Both the position numbers and the translations under genes were made by a program. A stretch of 64,000 bases of DNA from positions 186,001 to 250,000 of the forward strand of contig NZ_CP066126.1 in the NCBI RefSeq assembly GCF_020544465.1, written 5' to 3'. Each line of letters starts with the position of its first letter. The first letter of the stretch is position 1. The notes under the pieces were generated by a model, which searched no databases, was not told the origin of the DNA, and worked only from the letters and a program-made list of their open reading frames with translations. This DNA is from Chromobacterium rhizoryzae (GTDB lineage: Bacteria; Pseudomonadota; Gammaproteobacteria; Burkholderiales; Chromobacteriaceae). Below are positions 16,127-24,078 of this stretch, piece by piece.

Positions 16127-17869
16127 ATGGACCACCTGATTAAAAAGCAAGCCTGGGACGCGCTGTTCAACGATCCGGAACTGGGCGCCGGCAATTTCCT
16201 GTTCAAGGCCCACGCCGCCTACGGCGGCAGCCGGGAAGACTATCTGTTCCTGGAAAAGCCTTTTATCGGCCCGCGCGGCAACGCCTATCAGTCCTTTTCC
16301 CTGGACAGCCTGTTCCATCTGGTGAGCGATCTGGCGGCCTGGTACCGCCAGCAGGGCATCCAGGCGGGGCGGCATGTCTGCTTGTTCCTGGGCGACGGCA
16401 TACCGTCCTTCCTGCATTTCCTGGCGCTGGGCAGCCTGGGCTGCGTGCCGGTGCTGATCAACGGCCATCTGCGCGCCGACATCGCGGCGCTGTACGCGCA
16501 GCGCAACCGCTTCGACGTGTTTGTCTACGACAAGGAAACCGACGCGCGCTGGGACCTGGCCGGCGCGCTGCGCGGCCTCACCGCGCTGGACGCGGGCTTC
16601 AACGCCGGCGCGGCGGTGGCGTTGGCGCCGCTGCCGGCCTCCGGCTGGCCGGCGGCGGTGAAGGACGAGGACATCGTGATGGTGTGCCACAGCTCCGGCA
16701 CCACCGGCATTCCCAAGGCGGTGCTGTTTGGCCACGCGCAGTTCTTCAACGGCAAGCGCGAGCGCCTGCGCGGCTTTGTCGAGCAAGACGAGGACAAGCT
16801 GGCCACCGCGATGCCGCCCACCCACGCGGCCGGCGTCAGCTATCTGATGACGGCCACCATGCTGCAATTGCCGGCGTTGGCGCTGGCGACGCAAACCGGC
16901 CAAGTGGCGGCCAATCTGATCGCCAGCTTCCAGCCCACCATCGTCACCGCGTTTTCCCAGACTTACGCCTCCTTCGCGGAACTGAACCTGCCGGACGGCT
17001 ATTTCGACTCGGTGCGCCGTTATTACAACACCGGCGACACCGCGCACGAGGCGCACATCCGCCAACTGCTGCGCCTGGCGCCGCGGGGCCGCTTCACCGA
17101 TATGTTCGGCGCGTCCGAGCTGGGCATGTCGCAGTTCTTCAAGGTATCCACGCCGGAGCAGGTGGCCAGCAAGCGCACCGTGGGCGCGGCGGCGTCCTAC
17201 GCGCGCTGCGATGTGCTCACCCCGCAGGGCGAGCTGCTGCCGGACGGCCAGCCGGGCTATATCGGCGTGCGTTCCCCCACGGTGACGCCGGGCTATTACG
17301 GCCAGCCGCATCTGACCGCGCTGACCACGCTGAACGGCTACTGGCTGACCGGCGACATCGGCCTGCGCCTGGACAACGGCGAGTTCGTGCACCTGGACCG
17401 CATCGTGGACGCGGTGCCGACGCCGCTGGGCGAGCCGGCCTACACCTTGCTGCTGGAAGAACATTTGCTGAGCCATGCGGATCTGTTCGACGTCAGCGTG
17501 ATCGGCGTTTCGCGCGGGCCGACGCGCGAAGAGGCGGTGCTGGTGCTGGCGCGCGGCAAGGCCGGCGCGGCGCTGGACGCGGACGAGGTGCTGCGCCAGG
17601 CGCTGGACTGCTTCCCGTTCAAGGGCCGCGGCGCGCTGCCGGACTACACCGTGTGCGTGGGCGTGCTCGGCGACGATTACGCGCTGCCGGTGGGCTCCAC
17701 CGGCAAGGTGCTCAAGCGCGTGGCGCGCGAGCAGTTCTGGAGCTGGCAGCGCGATTACGACGACGGCCTGCGCGAGGTGTTCAGCGCGCTGCGCTGGAAC
17801 CAGTCCCTGGACCGTCAGCCGGAGGCGGCGGCGGAGCCGCAAAGCCTGCTGGATTACCTGAGGGGCTGA
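16127..17869 (+). CDS. AMP-forming acyl/aryl-CoA ligase
   Basis: 580 aa. Adenylate-forming enzyme: P-loop-like motif HSSGTTGIPK at residues 188-197, the acid motif LTGDIGL, and catalytic Lys527 in GSTGKVLKR. It is longer than PaaK (about 430 aa) and not the usual phenylacetate ligase. Located 3 bp before paaA, so it probably supplies the CoA thioester to the epoxidase. Substrate unknown: an aromatic acid, perhaps anthranilate, is likely from context. No convincing Shine-Dalgarno precedes ATG 16127. Confidence 0.85.
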   Translation: MDHLIKKQAWDALFNDPELGAGNFLFKAHAAYGGSREDYLFLEKPFIGPRGNAYQSFSLDSLFHLVSDLAAWYRQQGIQAGRHVCLFLGDGIPSFLHFLALGSLGCVPVLINGHLRADIAALYAQRNRFDVFVYDKETDARWDLAGALRGLTALDAGFNAGAAVALAPLPASGWPAAVKDEDIVMVCHSSGTTGIPKAVLFGHAQFFNGKRERLRGFVEQDEDKLATAMPPTHAAGVSYLMTATMLQLPALALATQTGQVAANLIASFQPTIVTAFSQTYASFAELNLPDGYFDSVRRYYNTGDTAHEAHIRQLLRLAPRGRFTDMFGASELGMSQFFKVSTPEQVASKRTVGAAASYARCDVLTPQGELLPDGQPGYIGVRSPTVTPGYYGQPHLTALTTLNGYWLTGDIGLRLDNGEFVHLDRIVDAVPTPLGEPAYTLLLEEHLLSHADLFDVSVIGVSRGPTREEAVLVLARGKAGAALDADEVLRQALDCFPFKGRGALPDYTVCVGVLGDDYALPVGSTGKVLKRVAREQFWSWQRDYDDGLREVFSALRWNQSLDRQPEAAAEPQSLLDYLRG

Positions 17870-17872
17870 CCG

Positions 17873-18835
17873 ATGGCGACGACGGAGCACCTGGAAGCGC
17901 TGGAGCAGGCGTTTCAACAGCGGATAGACGGCGGCGAAAAGATAGAGCCGCAGGACTGGATGCCGGAGGCCTACCGCCGCACCTTGCAGCGGCAGATGGC
18001 GCAGCACGCCCATTCCGAATACGTGGGCATGTTGCCGGAGGGCGCCTGGATCACCCGCGCGCCCAGCCTCAGCCGCAAATGCATCCTGCTGGCCAAGGTG
18101 CAGGACGAGGCCGGCCACGCCCAGTATCTGTACAGCGCGCTGGAGAGCCTGGGCCTGAGCCGGGAGCAGGCTTACGGGCAGCTGCTGGCCGGCGAGGCCA
18201 AGTATCTGAATATTTTCAATTATCCAGCCTTGAGCTGGGCGGACGTCGGCATGATCGGCTGGTTGACCGACGGCGCCGCCATCGTCAACCAAGTGCCCTT
18301 GTCGCGCTGTTCCTACGGCCCGTACGCCCGCGCCATGGTGCGGATCTGCCAGGAGGAGAGCTTCCACCACCGCCAGGGTTTCGATCTGGTGCGGCGGCTG
18401 GCGGAGGGCACGCCGGCGCAGCGGCGGATGGCGCAGGACGCGCTCAACCGCTGGTGGTGGCCGACGGTGATGGTGTTCGGCCCGCCGGACGAGGATTCGG
18501 TGCACTCGCAGCGCTCGATGCGCTGGGGCGTCAAGCTGTATTCCAACGACACCCTGCGCCAGAAGTTCGTCGATCAGACCGTGCCGCAAGTGCTGCACCT
18601 GGGCTTGACGGTGCCGGACCCGGATCTGCGCTTCAACCCGGACACCGGGCATTACGAGATCGGCCGCATCGACTGGGACGAATTCAAGCGGGTGATCCGG
18701 GGCCAGGGCCTGTGCAACCGCGAGCGTCTCGCCAGCCGTCGCCGGTCCTGGGACGAGGGCGCCTGGGTGCGAGAAGCCGCCGCCTGCCACGCCGCCAAGC
18801 TGGCGGCGGGGCCGCAAGGAGAACGAGATGCATGA
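17873..18835 (+). CDS. paaA: PaaA-like catalytic subunit of ring 1,2-epoxidase
   Basis: 320 aa, ferritin-like diiron oxygenase. Visible ligand motifs: Glu49 (AHSEYVG), Glu79-x2-His82 (DEAGHAQY) and Glu162-x2-His165 (EESFHH). PaaA of E. coli epoxidises the ring of phenylacetyl-CoA with O2 as part of PaaABCE. Here paaA-E occur complete and in order, but without paaF, G, H, J, K or Z nearby, so another aryl-CoA may be the substrate. Overlaps paaB by 8 bp. Confidence 0.93.
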   Translation: MATTEHLEALEQAFQQRIDGGEKIEPQDWMPEAYRRTLQRQMAQHAHSEYVGMLPEGAWITRAPSLSRKCILLAKVQDEAGHAQYLYSALESLGLSREQAYGQLLAGEAKYLNIFNYPALSWADVGMIGWLTDGAAIVNQVPLSRCSYGPYARAMVRICQEESFHHRQGFDLVRRLAEGTPAQRRMAQDALNRWWWPTVMVFGPPDEDSVHSQRSMRWGVKLYSNDTLRQKFVDQTVPQVLHLGLTVPDPDLRFNPDTGHYEIGRIDWDEFKRVIRGQGLCNRERLASRRRSWDEGAWVREAAACHAAKLAAGPQGERDA

Positions 18836-19109
18836 GTGGAAGCTGTGGGAAGTGTTCGCGCGCAGCCAGAACGGCGTGGCGCACCGCCACGTGGGCAGCG
18901 TGCAGGCCAGCGACGCGGCGATGGCGCTGCAGCACGCGCGCGATGTGTTCACCCGCCGCGGCGAGTTCGTCAGCCTGTGGCTGGTGGCCGCCGAAGACCT
19001 GGTGAGCAGCGGCGAGGTGGAGCGCGCGCCGTGGTTCGAGACCGCGGCGGACAAGGGTTTCCGCCACGCCACCTATTACGAGGTGCCAGAGGGAGTGCAA
19101 CACCTGTGA
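18828..19109 (+). CDS. paaB: PaaB-like epoxidase subunit
   Basis: 93 aa, the usual PaaB size, with the family start MHEWKLWEVFARSQ and the segment RRGEFVSLWLVAA. PaaB bridges PaaAC heterodimers in the epoxidase complex and has no catalytic centre. Start ATG 18828 lies inside the end of paaA (AAGGAG just upstream), and its stop overlaps the paaC GTG start, indicating translational coupling. Confidence 0.92.
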   Translation: MHEWKLWEVFARSQNGVAHRHVGSVQASDAAMALQHARDVFTRRGEFVSLWLVAAEDLVSSGEVERAPWFETAADKGFRHATYYEVPEGVQHL

Positions 19110-19876
19110 CCCTGCATCCGGAATTGAAAAACCTGCGCGCGGAATACCTGCTGCGCCTGGGCGACAACGCGCTGATCCTGTCGCAGCGCTTATGCGAATG
19201 GTGCGGCCACGCGCCCACGCTGGAAGAAGACCTGGCGCTGAGCAATGTGGCGCTGGACCTGCTGGGCCAGGCGCGGCTGTGGCTGGACGCCGCCGGCCGC
19301 GGGCTGACGCCGGCGCAGAGCGAGGACGATCTGGCCTATGGCCGCGACGCCCAGGCCTTCCGCAACGTGTTGCTGGTGGAGCTGACCCGCGGCAATTTCG
19401 CCGACACCCAGATGCGCCAGTTCCTGTTCGACAGCTGGCATTGCCTGCTGCTGCGCGAGCTGTCGGATTCGGCGGACGCGGAAGTGGCCGCCATCGCCGC
19501 CAAGGCGTTGAAAGAGGCCACTTACCACCTGCGCCGCAGCAGCGGCTGGGTGGTGAGGCTGGGCGACGGCAGCCGGCAAAGCCGGGAATTCTGCCGGCTG
19601 GCGCTGGAACGCTGCTGGCATTACGTGGGCGAATTGTTCGAGATGGACGAACTGGAGCAGGCGATGCTGGCCCAGGGCGTGGGCTGCGATCTGGCCGCGC
19701 TGTACCCGGAATGGCTGGCCTACGTCAACGAAGTGCTGGCCGCGGCCACGCTGGAGCCGCCGCGCGCAGCGCCGGCGGTCAGCGGCGGCAAGCGAGGCGC
19801 GCACGGCGAGGCGCTGGTGGCCCTGCTGATGGAAATGCAGTTTCTGACCCGCGCCCATCCGGGAGCCGGCTGGTGA
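19106..19876 (+). CDS. paaC: PaaC-like structural subunit of epoxidase
   Basis: 256 aa from GTG 19106, overlapping the paaB TGA (GTGA junction). Helical ferritin-like protein with EYLLRLGDNALILSQRLCEW and the ATYHLRRSSGW segment typical of PaaC. PaaC forms the heterodimer with PaaA and is needed for its activity; it normally lacks a metal site. An upstream ATG frame was rejected because it runs through paaB in the wrong frame. Confidence 0.92.
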   Translation: MTLHPELKNLRAEYLLRLGDNALILSQRLCEWCGHAPTLEEDLALSNVALDLLGQARLWLDAAGRGLTPAQSEDDLAYGRDAQAFRNVLLVELTRGNFADTQMRQFLFDSWHCLLLRELSDSADAEVAAIAAKALKEATYHLRRSSGWVVRLGDGSRQSREFCRLALERCWHYVGELFEMDELEQAMLAQGVGCDLAALYPEWLAYVNEVLAAATLEPPRAAPAVSGGKRGAHGEALVALLMEMQFLTRAHPGAGW

Positions 19877-20394
19877 GCCGGGTGCACGGCCTGGAGGTGC
19901 AAAGCGGCACCGAGCGCGTCTGGGAATGGCTGGCCGGCATTCCGGACCCGGAGATGCCCTACGTCTCCATCGTGGACCTGGGCATCGTGCGCGACGTGCG
20001 CTGGGAGGACGACGCGCTGCGCGTGGTGGTGACGCCCACCTATAGCGGCTGCCCGGCCAAGGCGCAGATAGACAGCAATATCCGCCAGACCCTGCAAGAC
20101 CGGGGCGTGGAGGCGGTGCGGCTGGAAACGCGGCTGCATCCGGCCTGGAGCACGGACTGGCTCAGCGAAAGCGGCCGGTCCAAGCTGCGCGCCGCCGGCA
20201 TCGCCCCGCCCTTGCCGGCGGAGCCGGGCTGGCAGCGCTTGAGCTTCGTCGCCGTCGCCGCGCCGCGGGTGCCCTGTCCGCGCTGCGGTTCCGACGCCAC
20301 CCGCCCGCAGGGCGAATTCGGCGGCACCGCCTGCAAATCGCTGTACCAGTGCGAGGCCTGCCGCAATCCGTTCGAGCACTTCAAGAGTTTATGA
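19873..20394 (+). CDS. paaD: PaaD-like Fe-S/diiron maturation protein
   Basis: 173 aa from GTG 19873 (GTGA overlap with paaC). N-terminal MIP18/DUF59-type domain with IPDPEMPYVSIVDLGIV and YSGCPA, and a C-terminal zinc-ribbon-like segment with CPRCGS and CEACRNPF. PaaD is required in vivo for epoxidase activity, probably by helping assemble the metal centres. The complete A-E set argues for a functional oxygenase. Confidence 0.9.
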   Translation: MSRVHGLEVQSGTERVWEWLAGIPDPEMPYVSIVDLGIVRDVRWEDDALRVVVTPTYSGCPAKAQIDSNIRQTLQDRGVEAVRLETRLHPAWSTDWLSESGRSKLRAAGIAPPLPAEPGWQRLSFVAVAAPRVPCPRCGSDATRPQGEFGGTACKSLYQCEACRNPFEHFKSL

Positions 20395-20404
20395 GGAAGC
20401 CGTC

Positions 20405-21472
20405 ATGCCGCAGTTTTACCCTTTGCAGCTGACCGAGATCCAGCGCGACACGCCGGACAGTCTGCTGTTGACGCTGGAGCCGTCGGAAGAACACCGCGAC
20501 CGCTTCCGCCACGAGCCGGGCCAGCATCTGACCCTGCGCGCCTGGCTGGACGGCGAGGAAGTGCGCCGCAGTTATTCGCTGTGCAACGCGCCGGACGCGC
20601 CCAAGCTGCAGCTGGCGATCAAGCGGGTGGCCGGCGGCCGCTTCTCGCAATGGGCGCACGCCAGCCTGGGGCCGGGCGCGATGCTGGAGGCCTTGCCGCC
20701 GTCCGGCCGCTTCGGCCTGCCGGCGGCGCCGGAAACGGCCCGCCATTACGCCGGTTTCGCCGCCGGCAGCGGCATCACCCCGGTCTTGTCCATCTTGCAG
20801 GCCACCTTGCTGCGCGAGCCGCTCAGCCGTTTCACCCTGGTCTATTGCAACCGCAATCTGGCCTCGCTGCAGTTCCGTGAAACGCTGGCGACGCTGAAGG
20901 ACCGCTACCCGGCGCGGCTGTCCCTGATCTATCTGTTCAGCGCGGAAGAGCAGGACATCGAGCTGTTCAACGGCCGGCTGGACCGCGAGCGCTGCCTGGC
21001 GCTGTTGCGCGGCTGCCTGCCGGCGGCCTCCATCGACCACGCCTACGTTTGCGGCCCGGCCGGCATGATGGCGGCGGTGAGCCAGGCGCTGAGCGAGAGC
21101 GGCCTGCCGCCGGAACGCGTCCGCAGCGAACACTACGCCGCGGCCCCGGCCGCCGGTCCGGCCCGCGCCGAGCGCGCGTTGGCGGACAGCCCGGAGCGGG
21201 TGCGGGTGACGGTGAGGATGGACGGCATGCAGCGCCAGGTGGAACTGGGCGCGCCGGTGGACAACCTTTTGGACGCGCTGCTGCAAGCCGGCGTCACGCC
21301 GCGCTACTCCTGCAAGGCCGGCGTTTGCGCCACCTGCCGCTGCCAGGTGCTGGCCGGCGAAGTGGACATGGAGGCGCCGCACGCATTGGCGCCCGAGGAG
21401 GTGGCCGCCGGCTATGTGCTCAGCTGCCGCAGCCGCCCGCTGACTTCAACACTGGCGCTGTCATTCGACTGA
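20405..21472 (+). CDS. paaE: PaaE-like NADPH reductase of the epoxidase
   Basis: 355 aa. FAD-binding domain (RRSYSLCNAP), NAD(P)-binding domain (AAGSGITPVLSI) and a C-terminal plant-type [2Fe-2S] ferredoxin domain with YSCKAGVCATCRCQ and the fourth Cys in LSCRSRP. It passes electrons from NADPH through FAD and the cluster to the PaaA diiron site. Starts 10 bp after paaD. Confidence 0.94.
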   Translation: MPQFYPLQLTEIQRDTPDSLLLTLEPSEEHRDRFRHEPGQHLTLRAWLDGEEVRRSYSLCNAPDAPKLQLAIKRVAGGRFSQWAHASLGPGAMLEALPPSGRFGLPAAPETARHYAGFAAGSGITPVLSILQATLLREPLSRFTLVYCNRNLASLQFRETLATLKDRYPARLSLIYLFSAEEQDIELFNGRLDRERCLALLRGCLPAASIDHAYVCGPAGMMAAVSQALSESGLPPERVRSEHYAAAPAAGPARAERALADSPERVRVTVRMDGMQRQVELGAPVDNLLDALLQAGVTPRYSCKAGVCATCRCQVLAGEVDMEAPHALAPEEVAAGYVLSCRSRPLTSTLALSFD

Positions 21473-21494
21473 TCCGCGCCTAAGGACACACATC

Positions 21495-22676
21495 ATGACC
21501 TCTCAAAACGCCCTGTCCCGCTGGGCGCTGACCCTCTATTGCCTGGCCACCGGGTTTTCCGTGGCGGCGGTGGTCTACCACCAATCGATGACGCAGCTGA
21601 TCGCCGTCTCCTTCGGCCTGTCCGCGGACTCGCTGTGGGGGCTGTCGGTGGCCACGCAGTTCGGCTACGGCGCCGGCCTGATCCTGGGCTTGCCGCTGGG
21701 CGACATGATCGCGCCGCGCCGGCTGATCCCCGCCACCATGCTGGCGCTGGGCGCGGTGCTGCTGCTGGTGGGCATCGCCCCGTCGCCTTGGCTGATGGTG
21801 CTGCTGTGCGGCCTGGCCGGCCTGCTGTCCATCGCAGGCCAGCTGTTGCTGGCCTACAGCGCCAAGGCGCTGGCGGCGGAGCAGCGCGGGCGGGTGGTGG
21901 GCAGCCTGCTCACTTCCTTGTTCGCCGGCCTGCTGCTGGCGCGGGTGCTGGCCGGCTGGGGCGGCGAGCACATCGGCTGGCGCGGCATCTATCTGACGGT
22001 GGGCGCCCTGACCTTCGTCATCGGCCTGGCGCTGCGCGGCTGCATCGGCGAGGTGCCGCTGGCCGGCCAGCTGCGCTACGGCCGCATGCTGAGCCAGCAG
22101 GGCGCACTGTGGCTGAAGCTGCCGGAGCTGCGCCGGCTGGCGCTGGTGGCCGCCTGCTTCTTCGCCGCCTCCAACGGCATCTGGGCCAATCTGTCCTCGC
22201 TGACCCACGCCACCCTGAACTGGAACGCCGGTCAGACCGGCCTGCTGGCCTTCACTTCCATCGCCGCGCTGCGCGCGCCGTGGCTGGCGCAATGGCTGCA
22301 GCGCCGGCTGGACTGGCACGGCGTGATCGCGCTGCTGGGCGTCGGCATCGCCGCCACCTCGCTGGCCGGCGTCTGGCTGGGCAGCCAGGTGCTGATGATC
22401 GTGGCCTTCCTGATGGTGACCGATCTGGGCGTGCGTTCGGTGCAGACCATCGCCCAGGGCCGGGTGCTGGGCATAGACCCCGCCGCCGCCTCGCGGCTGA
22501 ACAGCCTGTTCATGACGGTTTTCTTCTTCGGCGCCGCGCTGGGCTCCTGGTTGGGCGGCATCGCCATCCACCGGCTGGGCTGGGCCGGCATGTATCTGTT
22601 CCCGGCCGGCTGCGCCGCCGCCGGGCTGCTGTTCCTGAGCTGGCGCAACCCGGCGCTGCGCTTTGCCCGGGCCTGA
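21495..22676 (+). CDS. MFS transporter (YnfM-like), probable product exporter
   Basis: 393 aa with about 12 hydrophobic helices and the MFS loop motif GLPLGDMIAPRRLIP after helix 2. Relatives are proton-driven small-molecule exporters. Embedded between paaE and the diiron oxidase gene, it most likely exports the product of this cluster or an intermediate; substrate not deducible. ATG 21495 follows AAGGA. Confidence 0.85.
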   Translation: MTSQNALSRWALTLYCLATGFSVAAVVYHQSMTQLIAVSFGLSADSLWGLSVATQFGYGAGLILGLPLGDMIAPRRLIPATMLALGAVLLLVGIAPSPWLMVLLCGLAGLLSIAGQLLLAYSAKALAAEQRGRVVGSLLTSLFAGLLLARVLAGWGGEHIGWRGIYLTVGALTFVIGLALRGCIGEVPLAGQLRYGRMLSQQGALWLKLPELRRLALVAACFFAASNGIWANLSSLTHATLNWNAGQTGLLAFTSIAALRAPWLAQWLQRRLDWHGVIALLGVGIAATSLAGVWLGSQVLMIVAFLMVTDLGVRSVQTIAQGRVLGIDPAAASRLNSLFMTVFFFGAALGSWLGGIAIHRLGWAGMYLFPAGCAAAGLLFLSWRNPALRFARA

Positions 22677-22752
22677 TTTCGCAACACCGCAACACCTGGA
22701 CGCCGCGGCGCTTTCCGCGCCGCGAACCGCACACTTCGATTGGGAGATGGAC

Positions 22753-23964
22753 ATGGAAGCATTGTTGGAAAAAAGCGGCAGCAAGACCCCGTTGATCGCA
22801 GGCATGAGCCTGATCTGGGCCGATTGGCTGAAAGAGGAAGACCTGCAGGGCCTGGTGGAACACCCGCTGCTGCAAGCGCTGGAACGCAATGAGGCCAGCC
22901 TGGCCACCGTGCGCACCCTGCTGGTTCAGCACAGCCATTACTCGCGCCACTTCACCCGCTATCTGTGCGCGCTGATGGGCCAGCTGAGCGACCCGGCCGA
23001 CGTGATGGCGCTGATGGAAAACATGCGCGAGGAAATGGGCGTGGACGGCGGCAGCGCCATCACCCACGCGGAAATGTTCCAGCGCACCTTGCGCGTGGTG
23101 GGCGCGGCGCCGGCCTCGCACGCGCCGCTGCCGCAGACCCTGGCGATGGTGGACACCATGATGGGCCACTGCCAGTCCTCGGACGCGCTGGCCGGCCTGG
23201 CCGCGATGTGCCTGGGCGCGGAAGCCATCGTGCCGCTGATCTACCGCCCCATCCTGCAAGCGCTGCAACACCACGGCTTCGGCGAGGACGCCACCGAGTT
23301 CTTCAGCCTGCACATCGAGGAAGACGAAGACCATGCGCTGACCATGCTGGCCATCATGCAGCGCCTGACCCTGGACCAGGACGCGCGCCGCGAGCAGGCC
23401 ATCGCCGTGGGCCGCGAGCTGATCGCCCGCCGCGTGGCGATGTTCGACGCCATCTGGGCGCATTGCCAGGCGCAGCCGGCCGCCGCGCCCGCCGCGGCCC
23501 CGGCCCCGGCCCCGGCCGGCCATTTCTCCTCCGCCGATTTCTGGCGCGTGCCCAGCCAGTTGCAGGCCCAGTTGCCGGCGCGGCTGAGCCACGAGCAGGT
23601 GATGGCGGCCAGCCAGGGCGGCGACCAGGCCTTCTCCTCCGAGCGCAAGCACAAGGTGCACATCGTCGATCTGCCCAGCCGCACCATCAGCCTGACCATA
23701 GGCCGGCTGGAAGAGGGCGAGTCCACCCGCCTGCACCGCCACAACTACGAGACGGTGATCTACGTCACCCAGGGTCAGGGCTATTCCCGCATCGGCGACC
23801 GCCAGGTGCCGTGGCGCGCCGGCGACGCCATCTACGTGCCGGTCTGGGCCGAGCACCAGCACGTCAACACCGGCGCGGAGGAGTGCGTCTACCTGGCCTG
23901 CGAGAACGCGCCCTTGTTGCAGAACCTGGGCGGCATCGCGCTGCGCGAGGAACTGAGCGCCTGA
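22753..23964 (+). CDS. Heme-oxygenase-like diiron oxidase fused to a C-terminal cupin
   Basis: 403 aa from ATG 22753 (GGGAG 6 nt upstream; an in-frame ATG at 22663 would add 30 residues). Residues about 10-235 are an all-helical HDO/TenA-PqqC fold: LMENMREEMG...THAEMF, Glu157, and the signature His187-x3-Asp191-x2-His194 (HIEEDEDH). An Ala/Pro linker (about 241-258) leads to a cupin with His328-x-His330...Glu333 and His368/His370. This catalytic-domain pairing is that of SznF, which N-oxygenates a guanidine and rearranges it to an N-nitrosourea. I infer N-oxygenation or other oxidation of an amine intermediate; the substrate is unknown. Confidence 0.82.
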   Translation: MEALLEKSGSKTPLIAGMSLIWADWLKEEDLQGLVEHPLLQALERNEASLATVRTLLVQHSHYSRHFTRYLCALMGQLSDPADVMALMENMREEMGVDGGSAITHAEMFQRTLRVVGAAPASHAPLPQTLAMVDTMMGHCQSSDALAGLAAMCLGAEAIVPLIYRPILQALQHHGFGEDATEFFSLHIEEDEDHALTMLAIMQRLTLDQDARREQAIAVGRELIARRVAMFDAIWAHCQAQPAAAPAAAPAPAPAGHFSSADFWRVPSQLQAQLPARLSHEQVMAASQGGDQAFSSERKHKVHIVDLPSRTISLTIGRLEEGESTRLHRHNYETVIYVTQGQGYSRIGDRQVPWRAGDAIYVPVWAEHQHVNTGAEECVYLACENAPLLQNLGGIALREELSA

Positions 23965-24013
23965 AGCCCGGCCGCGTCTCCCGCCCCCCCGGGCGGCGCG
24001 GCCCGCCAGCCTT

Positions 24014-24048
24014 GCCCGGCGCAAGCGGCTCTTGCCGGGCGGGCTTTT
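24014..24048 (+). terminator. Hairpin with T-tract inside the cluster (possible attenuator)
   Basis: GCCCGGCGCAAG (24014-24025) can pair with CTTGCCGGGC (24031-24040) with a small bulge, followed by GGGCTTTT. It sits between the diiron oxidase-cupin gene and the DAHP synthase fusion on the same strand. Partial termination here would lower expression of the precursor-supply genes; unproven. Confidence 0.5.
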
Positions 24049-24078
24049 CCCAATCAGCACCCGATAAACGAGATCACG

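Noticed and set aside
16097..19072. 991-residue open frame on the minus strand opposite the ligase and paaA
   Set aside because: Arg/Gln/Ala/His-rich antisense frame without motifs or a ribosome site; the plus-strand genes are unmistakable.
17873..21472. Interpretation as an ordinary phenylacetate degradation operon
   Set aside because: The paaF, G, H, J, K, Z and regulator genes are missing here, and biosynthetic genes follow in the same direction.
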